Source: an uncultured Rhodobiaceae bacterium (GTDB lineage Archaea > Thermoplasmatota > Poseidoniia > Poseidoniales > Poseidoniaceae). From it: a stretch of DNA of 23,266 bases. Both the position numbers and the translations under genes were made by a program. Numbering within the stretch: the stretch's first letter is position 1; each line of letters opens with the position of its first letter. The stretch is from assembly GCA_937911445.1 (NCBI GenBank), contig CALDQY010000011.1, positions 1 to 23,266 of the forward strand, written 5' to 3'. Positions 1-9,329 of the stretch are shown one piece after another. The notes beneath the pieces are model-generated. The model made no database searches. It saw nothing but the letters and a program-made list of their open reading frames with translations, and was not told the DNA's origin.

Positions 1-3000
1 GCGCCATCATCGAGAACAGTACCTTGAGTCAACACCAACGAAACAGATTCTTGGGGAATGGTCAATGCAGGTGAAAACCGCCATCGAAGTGCAGGGAACG
101 TTTGGATGACTTCCTGTCCTGCACGATCGATGATTTTCACACTCGGCTCACGGAAAGTATCACCAAGGTCAGGTGTGGTCCACGCCAATTCAAGGTCGAC
201 AACCAATCGTGTGTCTTTCTCGTAGGGTCCAGCGGTGGTACCATCGAGAGCAAGCATGGCACAATCGTTGACGATCAGATGGATGCTGTTCGATGTGCAT
301 GAATCGGTTCTGAAATCCCACGTAAAGGACAGAGGTGAGGTGAGGATGTTCGAAGCGAGCTGGATTTCAACCGTCGTCAAGTCCGAGGCACCGTTTGGTT
401 CGCTCATGTCAACACGCAATGTGTACGCCTGCTCAGGGTGCAACCACGGTTGTGCACCACCTGTCCATGACATGGCGTTTGAGGTCAGAGTTGGCGGTCC
501 ATCCGGTCCAATTTGATACATGAACAGGTGCTCATCTTCTTCGCCTGTTCCTGCATCTTCGAGAGTTTGTCCAGATTCGTCCTGACCGACCAGATATCCT
601 GCAACCTTCTGGCCTTGCGAACCCATGGAATCATCGAACAAGAGCGTGTAAATTCCTGTTGAGAGGGTCAAGTCGGTTGGGATAATGAGCGATCGTTGTT
701 TGTATTCATCTGGACTTGGCCAACCGTTCAAATCGACGTCATCCACCCATTCTCTCCACAGCATAACCTGAACATCGGATGGCAACAACACAGGGTCGAG
801 AATCTGGAATTGAACAGTTTGACTGGTCGATGCGAGTCGGTGATCGTACCAAGCAACCGTTGAATCGATGACGGCCGGAGCGGTCGGGTCGATTTTGAAG
901 GTTCGCGTGTATTCGGAATCACCGACGACACCCCCACCGTTCAGTGGAATAACACGAACAGTCCACGTCAAATCTCCGAATGAAAATGGAGCCACATCGG
1001 AAACATTCCACATGTCGACATCGAGACTCGTGGTATTGGCAACCATGGTATTTCCTTGCCACAACTGAACCTCAGCATCACCGTCTGCAAAGGCATCGAT
1101 GCTCTCAACGCCTTCGTAACCGACATCAATCGTGAAATTCAGTCCCATGCCAGCTGCAAGGTACTCGGTGGACGAATCAATGATGCCATGATCGTCCATG
1201 ATTTCAACCGATTTGATGACCAAATCATTCTCAAAGGCTTGCCCTCCTCCGAGACCATTCCACATGTATTGGCCTGGTCGTGAAATAACACTGTTATCGA
1301 GAACAAGACGCATCGAGGCGGCAAGCCAATCCTCATCGTCCCATCCTTGCTCAACTCGGAATTTCACGGTTATTTCACGCATCGTTGCCGATGTTTCTGA
1401 GATGCTGAACGCTTCGGTTGGATGCAGTTCGATGAGGTCACTGTCTGCTTGTCCTAGAGCAGTCCCTCCTCCAGTTGGCAACAACCACGTGGCATGATTG
1501 TTTTCTCCTTGGACATCAAGTCGAATCAATGAGATGGTACGTGCGGTATCAACGCTAAATCGCGTCGTAAACGAAAGCCAACGTTGGGAGGGTGTCAGCG
1601 GAGTTGATGCATTTTCCACTGTAACCATACCTGCTGCAACGTCGTCACTGAACTCCATATCCGTGACTTCAACGGTCATTTTTACATTCGACAATCCAGT
1701 AAACGGGAAGGTGATCGATGGCGATGAGCCAGGCGTGCGATAAGCGGCATTCGCAGCCATCACGAGAGGTGACTGCTCATCAGCAGAGATGGAAACCATG
1801 GTTGCATAAGGTGCCGCAAGATTGGAAAAGGTGGCAACACCGTTTCCATATGCCTCAATATCAACAAGAGCGAAACCTTGGCCCAGATTGTTCAACAATG
1901 CACTCTGGCTGCTCAACGTTGATTGCATAAGTGCATATTCTGACGCATTCAGTTCGAGGCGGTAAACGGTTGCGTTGTCCAATGTTCGTGAAAGGATGGT
2001 CGACCCAGCGATGCGCAATGACACACCTGTCATGTTTCCGTTTTCACTGGAAACTGATACTGCAAAGTGCTCGAGATTTGAGGCAGGAATCCATGTGGAG
2101 GCCTCGGCGAGGCCTGCGAATCCGAAAGATGCACGATGGATCTTTTCACCTGTTGAGAAGTGATCTTGGAAGCCCCATGAGCCGATTCGAACATCTGGGT
2201 TTCCCCATTCAAGCAAACCGTCTCCATTCAAATCCAACGAAGGTGAATGCACACGACCGCCAGTTGACATGGTGACCTGAATCTCATCGAGGAGAGCAGG
2301 TTGTGTTGAATTGTGCATGAACATGAGTTGGAAGGCATGCTCGTTGGCGTCAAGCTGATCAGAGTAAGGGAGCGTGATGGCAATCCACGCATCTGCTTCA
2401 TCGTGACGAACGTAAGCATCGTATTCTTGCATTGTCGCCGCAATCTGGTATCCCGCAAGTGGAGAATTGCTCGTGAACCATGGTGAATGGACTGTTCCAT
2501 TGGCAATCGATGTGATGGAACCAGCTAGATAGGTGCTGTTGTTCATTGTCCAGCCACGGTTCATTGGGTCCGTGGAAAACGTGTCCTTGAGCAGACCACC
2601 TGCTGTAATGGATTCAACCGATGGCATGGAACTTGAATCCAATCCTTCGAAAATCATGCGTAGCCGAAGGGAGCCGTACGTCTCCCAATCAACCGCATCG
2701 AGATGAACAAGGGTGCCCTCGATGTTTTCGAATCCTGAAAGGTTGTCTCCAGTCGTGGCATCGATGAGAGTCCACGAAAGACTCGAACCCATAGGCAAGT
2801 CTGCATTGATGTGCATGGGCGCATAAGGCCCCATGGCGAGAGAGAAGCTGTTGGACGAATTGTAACCAAAGGTTGGACTCGTCCATGATGTTAATGGAGG
2901 AATGACCACTTTGACGTCATCAACAAACCAGTAATCGCAGCAAGTCCCGCTGCCAGAGGTTTGCTGGATGCGGAATTGTGATGTGGAATGGAGGGCGGCT

Positions 3001-3722
3001 GCCGGCAGAATCGTCGAATACTGGAAATTGCTTGTCTGAGATCCGCCACCTTGGAAGGTGTGGAAGGTTGTCCATTGACCGCCTGCTGTTTTGTACTTGA
3101 ACTGAAGGTTTTCACCGGAGTCAGGTGTCTCACCACAACCTGAACGACCCTCATGCACCCATGCATGAAATGGAATGTTGCTACGTCCTGCGAGATTGGT
3201 TGCTGGCGAGGTTGCATAGGTCGAACCTGCATAGGTTCGAATCGATCCGCCACTCGAGCCGTTGTATCCACACGATGGCGTCGTCACGCGGCCACTGTAA
3301 GAATTGGAAAAGGTCCAACCTTGCGCTCCGTTGTTGAAATCATATCCAGGAGCTGATCCATCACCGGTCAAAACGCCCGATTGTGAGAAGGTGTTGTTTT
3401 TCACTGCGTCCACGTGGTTCCAAGCGGCATCGCCTTCCCAGAGTAACGTCTGAGAGTTTTCCATCGTCTCGGACTGAATGCTCATGTCAAGCGATGTGAT
3501 GGCACCTGAACTGGTAGGAACATCAAGTTCAAACGATGTCAAACTGGCTTGGTTTGGACGAATATCGACGGTCACAGGGGTATTCTCGCCAACAGAAACG
3601 ACAGTCTGCTCATCATCCAAGTGAACGACTGGAGCGGGTGGAGCAAAGGTGGTGTATGGGCCCATAACGAACAGAAAGAGTACGAGCAAAGCAACTCCAC
3701 GTCCCTTCGGAGAGGCGGCCAT
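1..3722 (-). CDS. Large secreted surface protein, 3'-truncated by window edge
   Basis: Reading the minus strand from an ATG at 3722 gives 1240 uninterrupted codons that run off the left edge, so the C-terminus is missing. The N-terminus is a Sec-type signal peptide: short basic n-region, hydrophobic run ALLVLFLFVMG, then a Pro/Ala-rich cleavage zone near residues 25-30. The rest is Thr/Ser/Asn/Gly-rich, beta-strand-like, with many N-x-S/T sequons. Residues about 130-275 resemble the jelly-roll subdomain of reelin/MAM-type repeats, ending in a CCDYWFVDDVKVV stretch (Cys pair at 261-262). A DxNxDG calcium-loop motif sits at residues 497-502. No catalytic motif was recognised. It is probably an exported adhesion, binding or cell-envelope protein. 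Whether it ends in a membrane anchor cannot be seen. It is divergent from ileS. The continuous frame is certain; the function is inference. Confidence 0.85.
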   Translation of the reverse strand, partial: MAASPKGRGVALLVLFLFVMGPYTTFAPPAPVVHLDDEQTVVSVGENTPVTVDIRPNQASLTSFELDVPTSSGAITSLDMSIQSETMENSQTLLWEGDAAWNHVDAVKNNTFSQSGVLTGDGSAPGYDFNNGAQGWTFSNSYSGRVTTPSCGYNGSSGGSIRTYAGSTYATSPATNLAGRSNIPFHAWVHEGRSGCGETPDSGENLQFKYKTAGGQWTTFHTFQGGGSQTSNFQYSTILPAAALHSTSQFRIQQTSGSGTCCDYWFVDDVKVVIPPLTSWTSPTFGYNSSNSFSLAMGPYAPMHINADLPMGSSLSWTLIDATTGDNLSGFENIEGTLVHLDAVDWETYGSLRLRMIFEGLDSSSMPSVESITAGGLLKDTFSTDPMNRGWTMNNSTYLAGSITSIANGTVHSPWFTSNSPLAGYQIAATMQEYDAYVRHDEADAWIAITLPYSDQLDANEHAFQLMFMHNSTQPALLDEIQVTMSTGGRVHSPSLDLNGDGLLEWGNPDVRIGSWGFQDHFSTGEKIHRASFGFAGLAEASTWIPASNLEHFAVSVSSENGNMTGVSLRIAGSTILSRTLDNATVYRLELNASEYALMQSTLSSQSALLNNLGQGFALVDIEAYGNGVATFSNLAAPYATMVSISADEQSPLVMAANAAYRTPGSSPSITFPFTGLSNVKMTVEVTDMEFSDDVAAGMVTVENASTPLTPSQRWLSFTTRFSVDTARTISLIRLDVQGENNHATWLLPTGGGTALGQADSDLIELHPTEAFSISETSATMREITVKFRVEQGWDDEDWLAASMRLVLDNSVISRPGQYMWNGLGGGQAFENDLVIKSVEIMDDHGIIDSSTEYLAAGMGLNFTIDVGYEGVESIDAFADGDAEVQLWQGNTMVANTTSLDVDMWNVSDVAPFSFGDLTWTVRVIPLNGGGVVGDSEYTRTFKIDPTAPAVIDSTVAWYDHRLASTSQTVQFQILDPVLLPSDVQVMLWREWVDDVDLNGWPSPDEYKQRSLIIPTDLTLSTGIYTLLFDDSMGSQGQKVAGYLVGQDESGQTLEDAGTGEEDEHLFMYQIGPDGPPTLTSNAMSWTGGAQPWLHPEQAYTLRVDMSEPNGASDLTTVEIQLASNILTSPLSFTWDFRTDSCTSNSIHLIVNDCAMLALDGTTAGPYEKDTRLVVDLELAWTTPDLGDTFREPSVKIIDRAGQEVIQTFPALRWRFSPALTIPQESVSLVLTQGTVLDDG

Positions 3723-3818
3723 GCCTTTGCCTGATTTTCAAAGGACTTGAATGTGTCAGTCTTAACTGCTGCTCTGATTGAGGGGAGAGATTGAAAACAA
3801 GGGGCCAATTCGCAAAAC
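3723..3818. other. Divergent intergenic region, surface protein / ileS
   Basis: These 96 bases separate two divergent start codons, so promoters for both genes must lie here or overlap the coding ends. I see no convincing archaeal box A about 26 bases before either ATG. The AT-richer stretch around 3791-3800 is the nearest candidate for ileS. No Shine-Dalgarno sequence sits at the usual spacing for either gene, which fits leaderless or weakly led mRNAs. Confidence 0.4.
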
Positions 3819-6800
3819 ATGGTTCGACCAAATCCGGCAGGTGAACTCGATGCCGTTGCCCTCGAAACGGCACTCCTTGAAACTTGGAAGAACGAACAAA
3901 CGTTCCAGCAGTCCATCGATTCAAACCGAGCCGGGGCGCCCTTCATTTTCCTTGAAGGTCCGCCGACGGCCAACGGTAAACCGGGCATTCACCATGTTGT
4001 GGCTCGAGCCTACAAGGATCTCGTATGTCGCTGGAAGACCATGGAAGGTTTTCTTGTCGAGCGAAAAGGCGGCTGGGATACGCACGGGCTTCCTGTCGAA
4101 ATTGAAGTTCAGAAGCGACTCGATTTGATGAGCAACGAAGCCATCGAAGAATTCGGAATGCAAGCCTTCAACGATGCTTGCCGTGAAAGTGTTTGGACGT
4201 ACGAGAGCGCTTGGAGAGAGATGACCGAACGCATGGCATACTGGGTCGATCTCGACAACCCATACGTCACACTGCACAACGATTACGTCGAATCGTGTTG
4301 GTGGGCTCTCAAACAAATGTTCGACAAGGATTTGCTCTACCGAGGTCACAAGGTTCTACCATATTGTCCACAAACGGGAACATCCTACTCTAGCCACGAA
4401 GTGGCCTTGGGCTACAAAGAAGTCGAGGAGCCTTCGGTCTATGTGAAATTCAAATTGGTTGATGATTCAGCATCCATCCTTGCTTGGACCACCACGCCCT
4501 GGACCCTGCCAGGAAACGTTGGTCTCGCTGTTGGACCGGATGTGACCTATGCACGCTGTCGTGTTCGTGAGGAACCCGAGGGCTGGCAGGGACGCGGTGG
4601 TGCATCAGTTGGTGAGGAATTGATTCTCGCCAAGGATTTGATGGGTGAAGTACTCCGTCATCATGTCGACATCATCGAAGAAATACCTGGATCGTCGCTG
4701 GTTGGTAAATCCTACGAGCCATTGTTCCCAAATGCTGTACCGCAAGGTGACTCCACAACAGCATGGACCGTCTTGTCTGCTGATTGGGTCACGACTACCG
4801 ATGGTACCGGTGTGGTCCATACCGCTGTCATGTACGGTGAAGACGACTACAATCTTGGAATGGAAGTGGGTCTTCCGGCGTACCACACCGTCAACATGGA
4901 AGGGAACTTCGTTGACGGTGTCCATCCTAAACTGGATGGTCGATATGTCAAATCCTGTGATGAATCAGTCATGGACATTCTCGTTGGCCAAAACGATTCG
5001 ATTGCTTCCGGCCTATTGTATCGAGAGAAGAGTTACCTCCACGATTATCCACACTGCTGGAGAACCGATCACCCACTCCTGTACTATGCTATGGATTCAT
5101 GGTTTGTTCGAATGACTGCTGTCAAGGACCGCCTTCTCGAGTTCAACGATGGTGTTGAATGGGCGCCTGATTGGGTCGGAGAGGGGCGATTCGGAGAGTG
5201 GCTGCGCAACGTCAAAGATTGGGCCATCTCAAGAGAACGGTATTGGGGAACTCCGCTTCCTGTCTGGCGAGATGAAGATGGAAACATGAAATGCATTGGT
5301 TCAATTGCCGAGTTGCAAACTGAAGTCGCAAAGGCAAATGCGGCAGGACTTGATAATCCTGAGTGTCCTGATGATGTCGATTTGCACCGACCAGTCGTCG
5401 ACGCATTCACACTTGTCTCGGACGATGGAAAGCCGATGCATCGCGAACCATTTGTCATGGATTGTTGGTTCGATTCAGGTTGTGCTCCATTTGCTCAATG
5501 GCACCATCCATTCGATGAAAACAAGACATTCGACGCTTCCTTCCCAGTCGATTACATCTGTGAAGGTGTTGACCAAACTCGAGGATGGTTCTACACACTG
5601 CTCGCAGTGTCCACAACAGTGTTTGATTCACCTGCATACAAGCGATGCCTGTCGCTCGGATTGATTCTGGATGCTGAAGGCAAGAAAATGTCCAAGTCAC
5701 GTGGCAACATTGTTGACCCTTGGGACCACTTCAATCGAGAAGGTGCTGATGCAACACGATGGTACATGGTCACCGCAGGCGCTCCATGGAACCCATTGAA
5801 ATTTGACTCCAATGGCGTTCGGGAGACCTATGCCAAGATGTTCCTAACCCTGTGGAATGTCTACCGATTCCATGCAGATTATGCTGCTTTGGATGATTTT
5901 AATCCTGCTTCGTCCACTTCATCGTACGAAAGTCGTTCCCGGCTCGATCGCTGGATTCTGTCCAAGCTTCACAGTACTGCAAAGGCATACCATGATGGAT
6001 TCACAAACTGGAACTTCCACAAGGCCTGCCGAGAACTCGAGGAGTTCATTGTCAATGATTTGTCGAATTGGTACGTTCGCCGAAGTCGCCGACGATTGTG
6101 GGATGAAGCTGAATCAGGGGACAAACTCGCTTGTCAGCACACGTTGCACGAAATTCTCGTTACATTGTGTCGATTGATTGCACCAGTAAGTCCATTCATG
6201 GTTGATACCATTCATCGAAACTTGACTGGTGAAACGGTTCATACTGCCGCATGGCCACTTGGCACACCTGGTTCGACCGAAGGTGCAACAGCTGATGCAT
6301 GGAATGAGGACCTCGTCGCTGCAACGCAGCAACTCCCGCCACATGATGCTGAACTCGAGCATGAGATGGCCTTGGTCCGTGAACTCGCCGAAACAGGCCG
6401 TCGTATTCGTATTGATGCACAACGTCGTCAACGACTTCCTTGTGCTGAAGGATGGATCGTTGCCGGACCAAATCTTGAGGCCTATCACGATCTCTTGTGT
6501 GAGGAACTCAATGTCGAGAGCATCTCGGTTGAGACCGACCTTGACCGTTTCCAACAAATCGAACTTAGTGTCAACTTTAGAGCACTCGCTCCTCGAGCGA
6601 AGGGAGACGTCAACGCTATCGCCGGTCAAATCAAGAATCACCCTGACCAAGATGCATTGCTTGCGGACATTCGAGGCGGTTCATGCACCATCATGGGCGT
6701 TGATATTCTCGAATCCGATGTTGAAGTTCGGCGTGCGGAACGTGAAGGATACGCCGCTGCCACAATTACGGCAGGCGAAGGGGATGATGCATCGCATGTT

Positions 6801-7094
6801 AGCCTCGTCCTTGACATGCAAGACACGCCTCATCTACTCTCAAAGGGCCTTGCCCGTGACATTACACGACGCATTCAATCGAAGCGTAAGGACATGGACT
6901 TGGAGATTGAAGCGATGATTGACGTTGAAGTCTGGATGGCAGATGCTCCTGAACTGTTCGAAGAGGATCAGGCTTGGGTTGCTAAGGAAACACGTGCATC
7001 TGGTATTGCCTTCAGTGAAGACCAAGCACCTGCTGATGTGGAATCTTTCGATGTCGACGGGGCTCAAGTTTCCTACCGTGTCAAGAAGGTTTGA
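3819..7094 (+). CDS. ileS: Isoleucyl-tRNA synthetase, GxHH-motif variant
   Basis: This class I synthetase charges tRNA-Ile in the cytoplasm. At 1091 residues it has the length of the long (type 2) IleRS group. Residues 47-59 (GPPTANGKPGIHH) hold the HIGH signature in the altered form G56-I57-H58-H59, instead of H-x-G-H. The CP1 editing domain is recognisable by TTTPWTLPGN from residue 224 and by GTGVVHTAVMYGEDDY at 329-344, with the conserved editing acidic residues near 342-343. DCWFDSG and DQTRGWFYTLL belong to the catalytic core, and the KMSKS loop is K623-S627. A helical anticodon-binding domain follows. The last ~200 residues resemble the C-terminal domain (DUF5915-like) of long IleRSs. 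The gene starts a tight plus-strand run, with the next ORF 9 bases downstream. Identity is secure; a bacterial-type origin is possible and is raised as a finding. Confidence 0.97.
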   Translation: MVRPNPAGELDAVALETALLETWKNEQTFQQSIDSNRAGAPFIFLEGPPTANGKPGIHHVVARAYKDLVCRWKTMEGFLVERKGGWDTHGLPVEIEVQKRLDLMSNEAIEEFGMQAFNDACRESVWTYESAWREMTERMAYWVDLDNPYVTLHNDYVESCWWALKQMFDKDLLYRGHKVLPYCPQTGTSYSSHEVALGYKEVEEPSVYVKFKLVDDSASILAWTTTPWTLPGNVGLAVGPDVTYARCRVREEPEGWQGRGGASVGEELILAKDLMGEVLRHHVDIIEEIPGSSLVGKSYEPLFPNAVPQGDSTTAWTVLSADWVTTTDGTGVVHTAVMYGEDDYNLGMEVGLPAYHTVNMEGNFVDGVHPKLDGRYVKSCDESVMDILVGQNDSIASGLLYREKSYLHDYPHCWRTDHPLLYYAMDSWFVRMTAVKDRLLEFNDGVEWAPDWVGEGRFGEWLRNVKDWAISRERYWGTPLPVWRDEDGNMKCIGSIAELQTEVAKANAAGLDNPECPDDVDLHRPVVDAFTLVSDDGKPMHREPFVMDCWFDSGCAPFAQWHHPFDENKTFDASFPVDYICEGVDQTRGWFYTLLAVSTTVFDSPAYKRCLSLGLILDAEGKKMSKSRGNIVDPWDHFNREGADATRWYMVTAGAPWNPLKFDSNGVRETYAKMFLTLWNVYRFHADYAALDDFNPASSTSSYESRSRLDRWILSKLHSTAKAYHDGFTNWNFHKACRELEEFIVNDLSNWYVRRSRRRLWDEAESGDKLACQHTLHEILVTLCRLIAPVSPFMVDTIHRNLTGETVHTAAWPLGTPGSTEGATADAWNEDLVAATQQLPPHDAELEHEMALVRELAETGRRIRIDAQRRQRLPCAEGWIVAGPNLEAYHDLLCEELNVESISVETDLDRFQQIELSVNFRALAPRAKGDVNAIAGQIKNHPDQDALLADIRGGSCTIMGVDILESDVEVRRAEREGYAAATITAGEGDDASHVSLVLDMQDTPHLLSKGLARDITRRIQSKRKDMDLEIEAMIDVEVWMADAPELFEEDQAWVAKETRASGIAFSEDQAPADVESFDVDGAQVSYRVKKV

Positions 7095-7097
7095 GGT
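7093..7097 (+). promoter_or_regulatory. Shine-Dalgarno-like site for the BtuF-like gene
   Basis: GAGGT lies six bases before the ATG at 7104 and shares bases with the ileS stop codon (7092-7094). It supports this start and translational coupling to ileS. The other genes in the run have no comparable motif. Confidence 0.4.
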
Positions 7098-7103
7098 CGA
7101 AGC

Positions 7104-7868
7104 ATGCGGGTGATTTCGCTCGTTCCAAGTTTGACCTTGACGCTTGCAGAATTAGGCCTCAACAAGTCCCAACTCGTCGGTCGAACACCGTGGTGCATCC
7201 ACCCTGAATCATTTGTTCAAGATGTACCGGTCGTAGGTGGAACCAAAACACCCAACCTCAACAAAATACGTAATGCACGACCAGATCTTGTCATTTTGGA
7301 CCGTGAGGAGAATCCAAAGGAATTCTACGAGGCCTTAATCGAATCTGGAATTAACGTATACGTGAGCACGGTTGAACATCCAAGCGAGGTCCCAGAAATG
7401 CTCCTCGAGCTTGGTCAGTTACTCAATCTTGCACCAAAGGCCAAGGAACTTGCTGATGCAATCAATGCCGAACTTGCAACCACGTTCGAAACTGGTCCAA
7501 CCGTTTTGCCAATGATTTGGCATGACCCATTGATGGCCGTTTCACCAACAAAGTACGCAGGAGCCTTGCTGGAGTGTTGTGGATTCAATGTTCCTGATAT
7601 CGAACCACAGGGGAACGGCTACCCGGTCGTTACACCTCAAGCCATCCAACTTCACGACGTTGAAGGTCTATTGTTATCGAGCGAACCACATGAGTTTTCC
7701 AAACAAGAAGGAGAGGCGATTAGTGATGCTGTTGAGGCATTGGGTGGGCCGAGGCCATGGACCCAATGCATCGATGGAGAGGCACTGACGTGGTTTGGAA
7801 GTCATACATTGCACGGACTTCGAACCTTCAGCGCTCTTTGCAAGGATTTGAAAACAGCCGACGAGTAG
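7104..7868 (+). CDS. BtuF/TroA-like helical-backbone metal receptor, no signal peptide
   Basis: This 254-residue protein resembles the periplasmic-binding-protein type 2/III fold of ABC importers for cobalamin, haem and Fe-siderophores (BtuF/FepB/TroA-like). The N-terminus MRVISLVPSLTLTLAELG is the family's usual first beta-strand and helix. Residues 48-70 (KIRNARPDLVILD region) match the conserved 'I..l.PDLVi' segment, and GESISDAVEALGG-like helices come near the end. It lacks both a signal peptide and a lipobox, so it would stay in the cytoplasm unless the real start is missed. In-frame extension is blocked in practice by ileS, which ends 9 bases upstream. A GAGGT at 7093-7097 can pair with the archaeal anti-Shine-Dalgarno and overlaps the ileS stop, suggesting coupled translation. 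No permease or ATPase gene is nearby. The ligand is unknown; cobalamin is the family's best-known one. Confidence 0.8.
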   Translation: MRVISLVPSLTLTLAELGLNKSQLVGRTPWCIHPESFVQDVPVVGGTKTPNLNKIRNARPDLVILDREENPKEFYEALIESGINVYVSTVEHPSEVPEMLLELGQLLNLAPKAKELADAINAELATTFETGPTVLPMIWHDPLMAVSPTKYAGALLECCGFNVPDIEPQGNGYPVVTPQAIQLHDVEGLLLSSEPHEFSKQEGEAISDAVEALGGPRPWTQCIDGEALTWFGSHTLHGLRTFSALCKDLKTADE

Positions 7869-7875
7869 CCCAACC

Positions 7876-9279
7876 ATGCGCAGAGTAATTCTAGCTATGC
7901 TGCTGGTTAGCAGTATGGTCCTTGCAGGATGTTTCGGTGATGGTGAAGCCATCGTTGAGACGGAAGAAGTCAAGCCTGCATGGAACGACTACGTCCTCAT
8001 CGATGAGAAGACGCATGAAATGCCACGAGAGTTCATGACCGTTGATTTGCGAACAAACGAAACAACCAACATGACCTGGGCTGTGTTCGATGAGTCGAAA
8101 GGAGGAAATTGCTGTGAACATTACATCGCCACAACCATTCAGGGCTCCATCCTCAACATAGGCGGAGAATATCCGGTATGGTCGGTTGACCGAGGTCATG
8201 ATTGGGACACCTGGATCCCAGGAGTTACACCTGACCTTCAGTGCAGAACGTTTGTTCCTACAAACCCTGGAACGGAAGGTCTCGGAGAAGGAAGCATCGT
8301 TCAAGCAACAAACGGCGACATCATTTCCATGTCGTGGTTCCCATACGTCGGCGGTGACCTCAAACTCGACAAATTTTATGCCATTCTCTACGATGATTCT
8401 GAAATGGAATGGAAGTGGTGTTACAATCGAATCACAGAGCCGTTCTACGACCGAAGTTGGCAGGTCGAAGTTGTTGGCCCAATTTCATCAAGCATCGGCG
8501 ACGGGGAATGGGCATCGCTCGTCATTTCCAATTTCTGGCATCAAACACAGAATGCAGGAGGACAAATCTCCGTTGATGGTCTGAATTACTATCCCATTCA
8601 ATTCCCTGGGCGAGGCTCGTCTCAACCGGACATCGAGATCGATTTCGACTTCACCAATGCCTCACTTGACTTCTACTGGGATGTGAACAAACCCCACAAG
8701 GAAATGCGAGCTTTCGCCGTTCCAAGCGGAGGATTGCTGTTCCCACAATACTTCGATAACGGCAATGCAGCCTTCCTCGACACGACGCTTTCATGGAATG
8801 AAGTTGCCATGCAATTCCCAAGCGAGTATTGCCAAATTGACATGACCGGGACCATTCATTGTGTCGCCAACGCAGGTACGACCTTCACGCATTATGCATC
8901 TCGAGATGGTGCCCTCTCATGGGACAATTTCACGTACGATCTCGGTGGAGAGGCTTCGAGCATTGAAGAGTGGGAGTTCCAAGCGAACGGTGAGCACGAC
9001 CTCTTTGTGTTGAACGTACGATACCAATCGAGCGAAGGTCCCGATGTTGATGTTCTGTACCACACGCGTGGTTACAGCGAGGATCTCAGCCCAGACACCA
9101 TGACCTACATTGGCCAGGGTGATCTCGACTCGACCTCTGGTGCTGGAAACGATATCCGATTCGACTTCGCAAGTTTGGCCATCCTTCGTGATGGTGGTGT
9201 TGTGGTTGCGTACCATGATTCAACCCACGTCGACCCATTGTTTGCTGTGGAATTGAACATGCCAGATTACCAAGAATAG
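7876..9279 (+). CDS. Secreted lipoprotein with Asp-box (sialidase/BNR-like) motifs
   Basis: This 467-residue protein begins with a lipoprotein signal peptide: basic MRR, a hydrophobic core and the lipobox LAGC (Cys18), then an acidic linker. It should be exported and lipid-anchored outside the membrane. Two Asp-box motifs (S-x-D-x-G-x-x-W) are visible: SVDRGHDW at residues 103-110, an exact match, and SRDGALSW at 342-349, which lacks the Gly. Repeated aromatic strands fit a beta-propeller such as those of sialidases and BNR-repeat proteins. I do not see the Arg triad and nucleophilic Tyr/Glu pair of true sialidases with any certainty, so glycosidase activity is unproven and a binding role is equally likely. 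The gene starts 7 bases after the preceding stop and is probably cotranscribed with ileS and the BtuF-like gene. Confidence 0.8.
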   Translation: MRRVILAMLLVSSMVLAGCFGDGEAIVETEEVKPAWNDYVLIDEKTHEMPREFMTVDLRTNETTNMTWAVFDESKGGNCCEHYIATTIQGSILNIGGEYPVWSVDRGHDWDTWIPGVTPDLQCRTFVPTNPGTEGLGEGSIVQATNGDIISMSWFPYVGGDLKLDKFYAILYDDSEMEWKWCYNRITEPFYDRSWQVEVVGPISSSIGDGEWASLVISNFWHQTQNAGGQISVDGLNYYPIQFPGRGSSQPDIEIDFDFTNASLDFYWDVNKPHKEMRAFAVPSGGLLFPQYFDNGNAAFLDTTLSWNEVAMQFPSEYCQIDMTGTIHCVANAGTTFTHYASRDGALSWDNFTYDLGGEASSIEEWEFQANGEHDLFVLNVRYQSSEGPDVDVLYHTRGYSEDLSPDTMTYIGQGDLDSTSGAGNDIRFDFASLAILRDGGVVVAYHDSTHVDPLFAVELNMPDYQE

Positions 9280-9329
9280 CGCCGAGCCGAGGGTTATCCT
9301 CAAAAGCCCTTGACAAACGATGTAGCACA

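Noticed and set aside
1..3722. Possible broken or non-coding region, because only short closed frames appear here on both strands
   Set aside because: A continuous minus-strand frame from 3722 to the edge has no stop and a coherent secreted-protein composition; it simply lacks its stop codon in this window.
6114..6650. 178-codon minus-strand open frame inside ileS
   Set aside because: Shadow of the IleRS anticodon-binding region.
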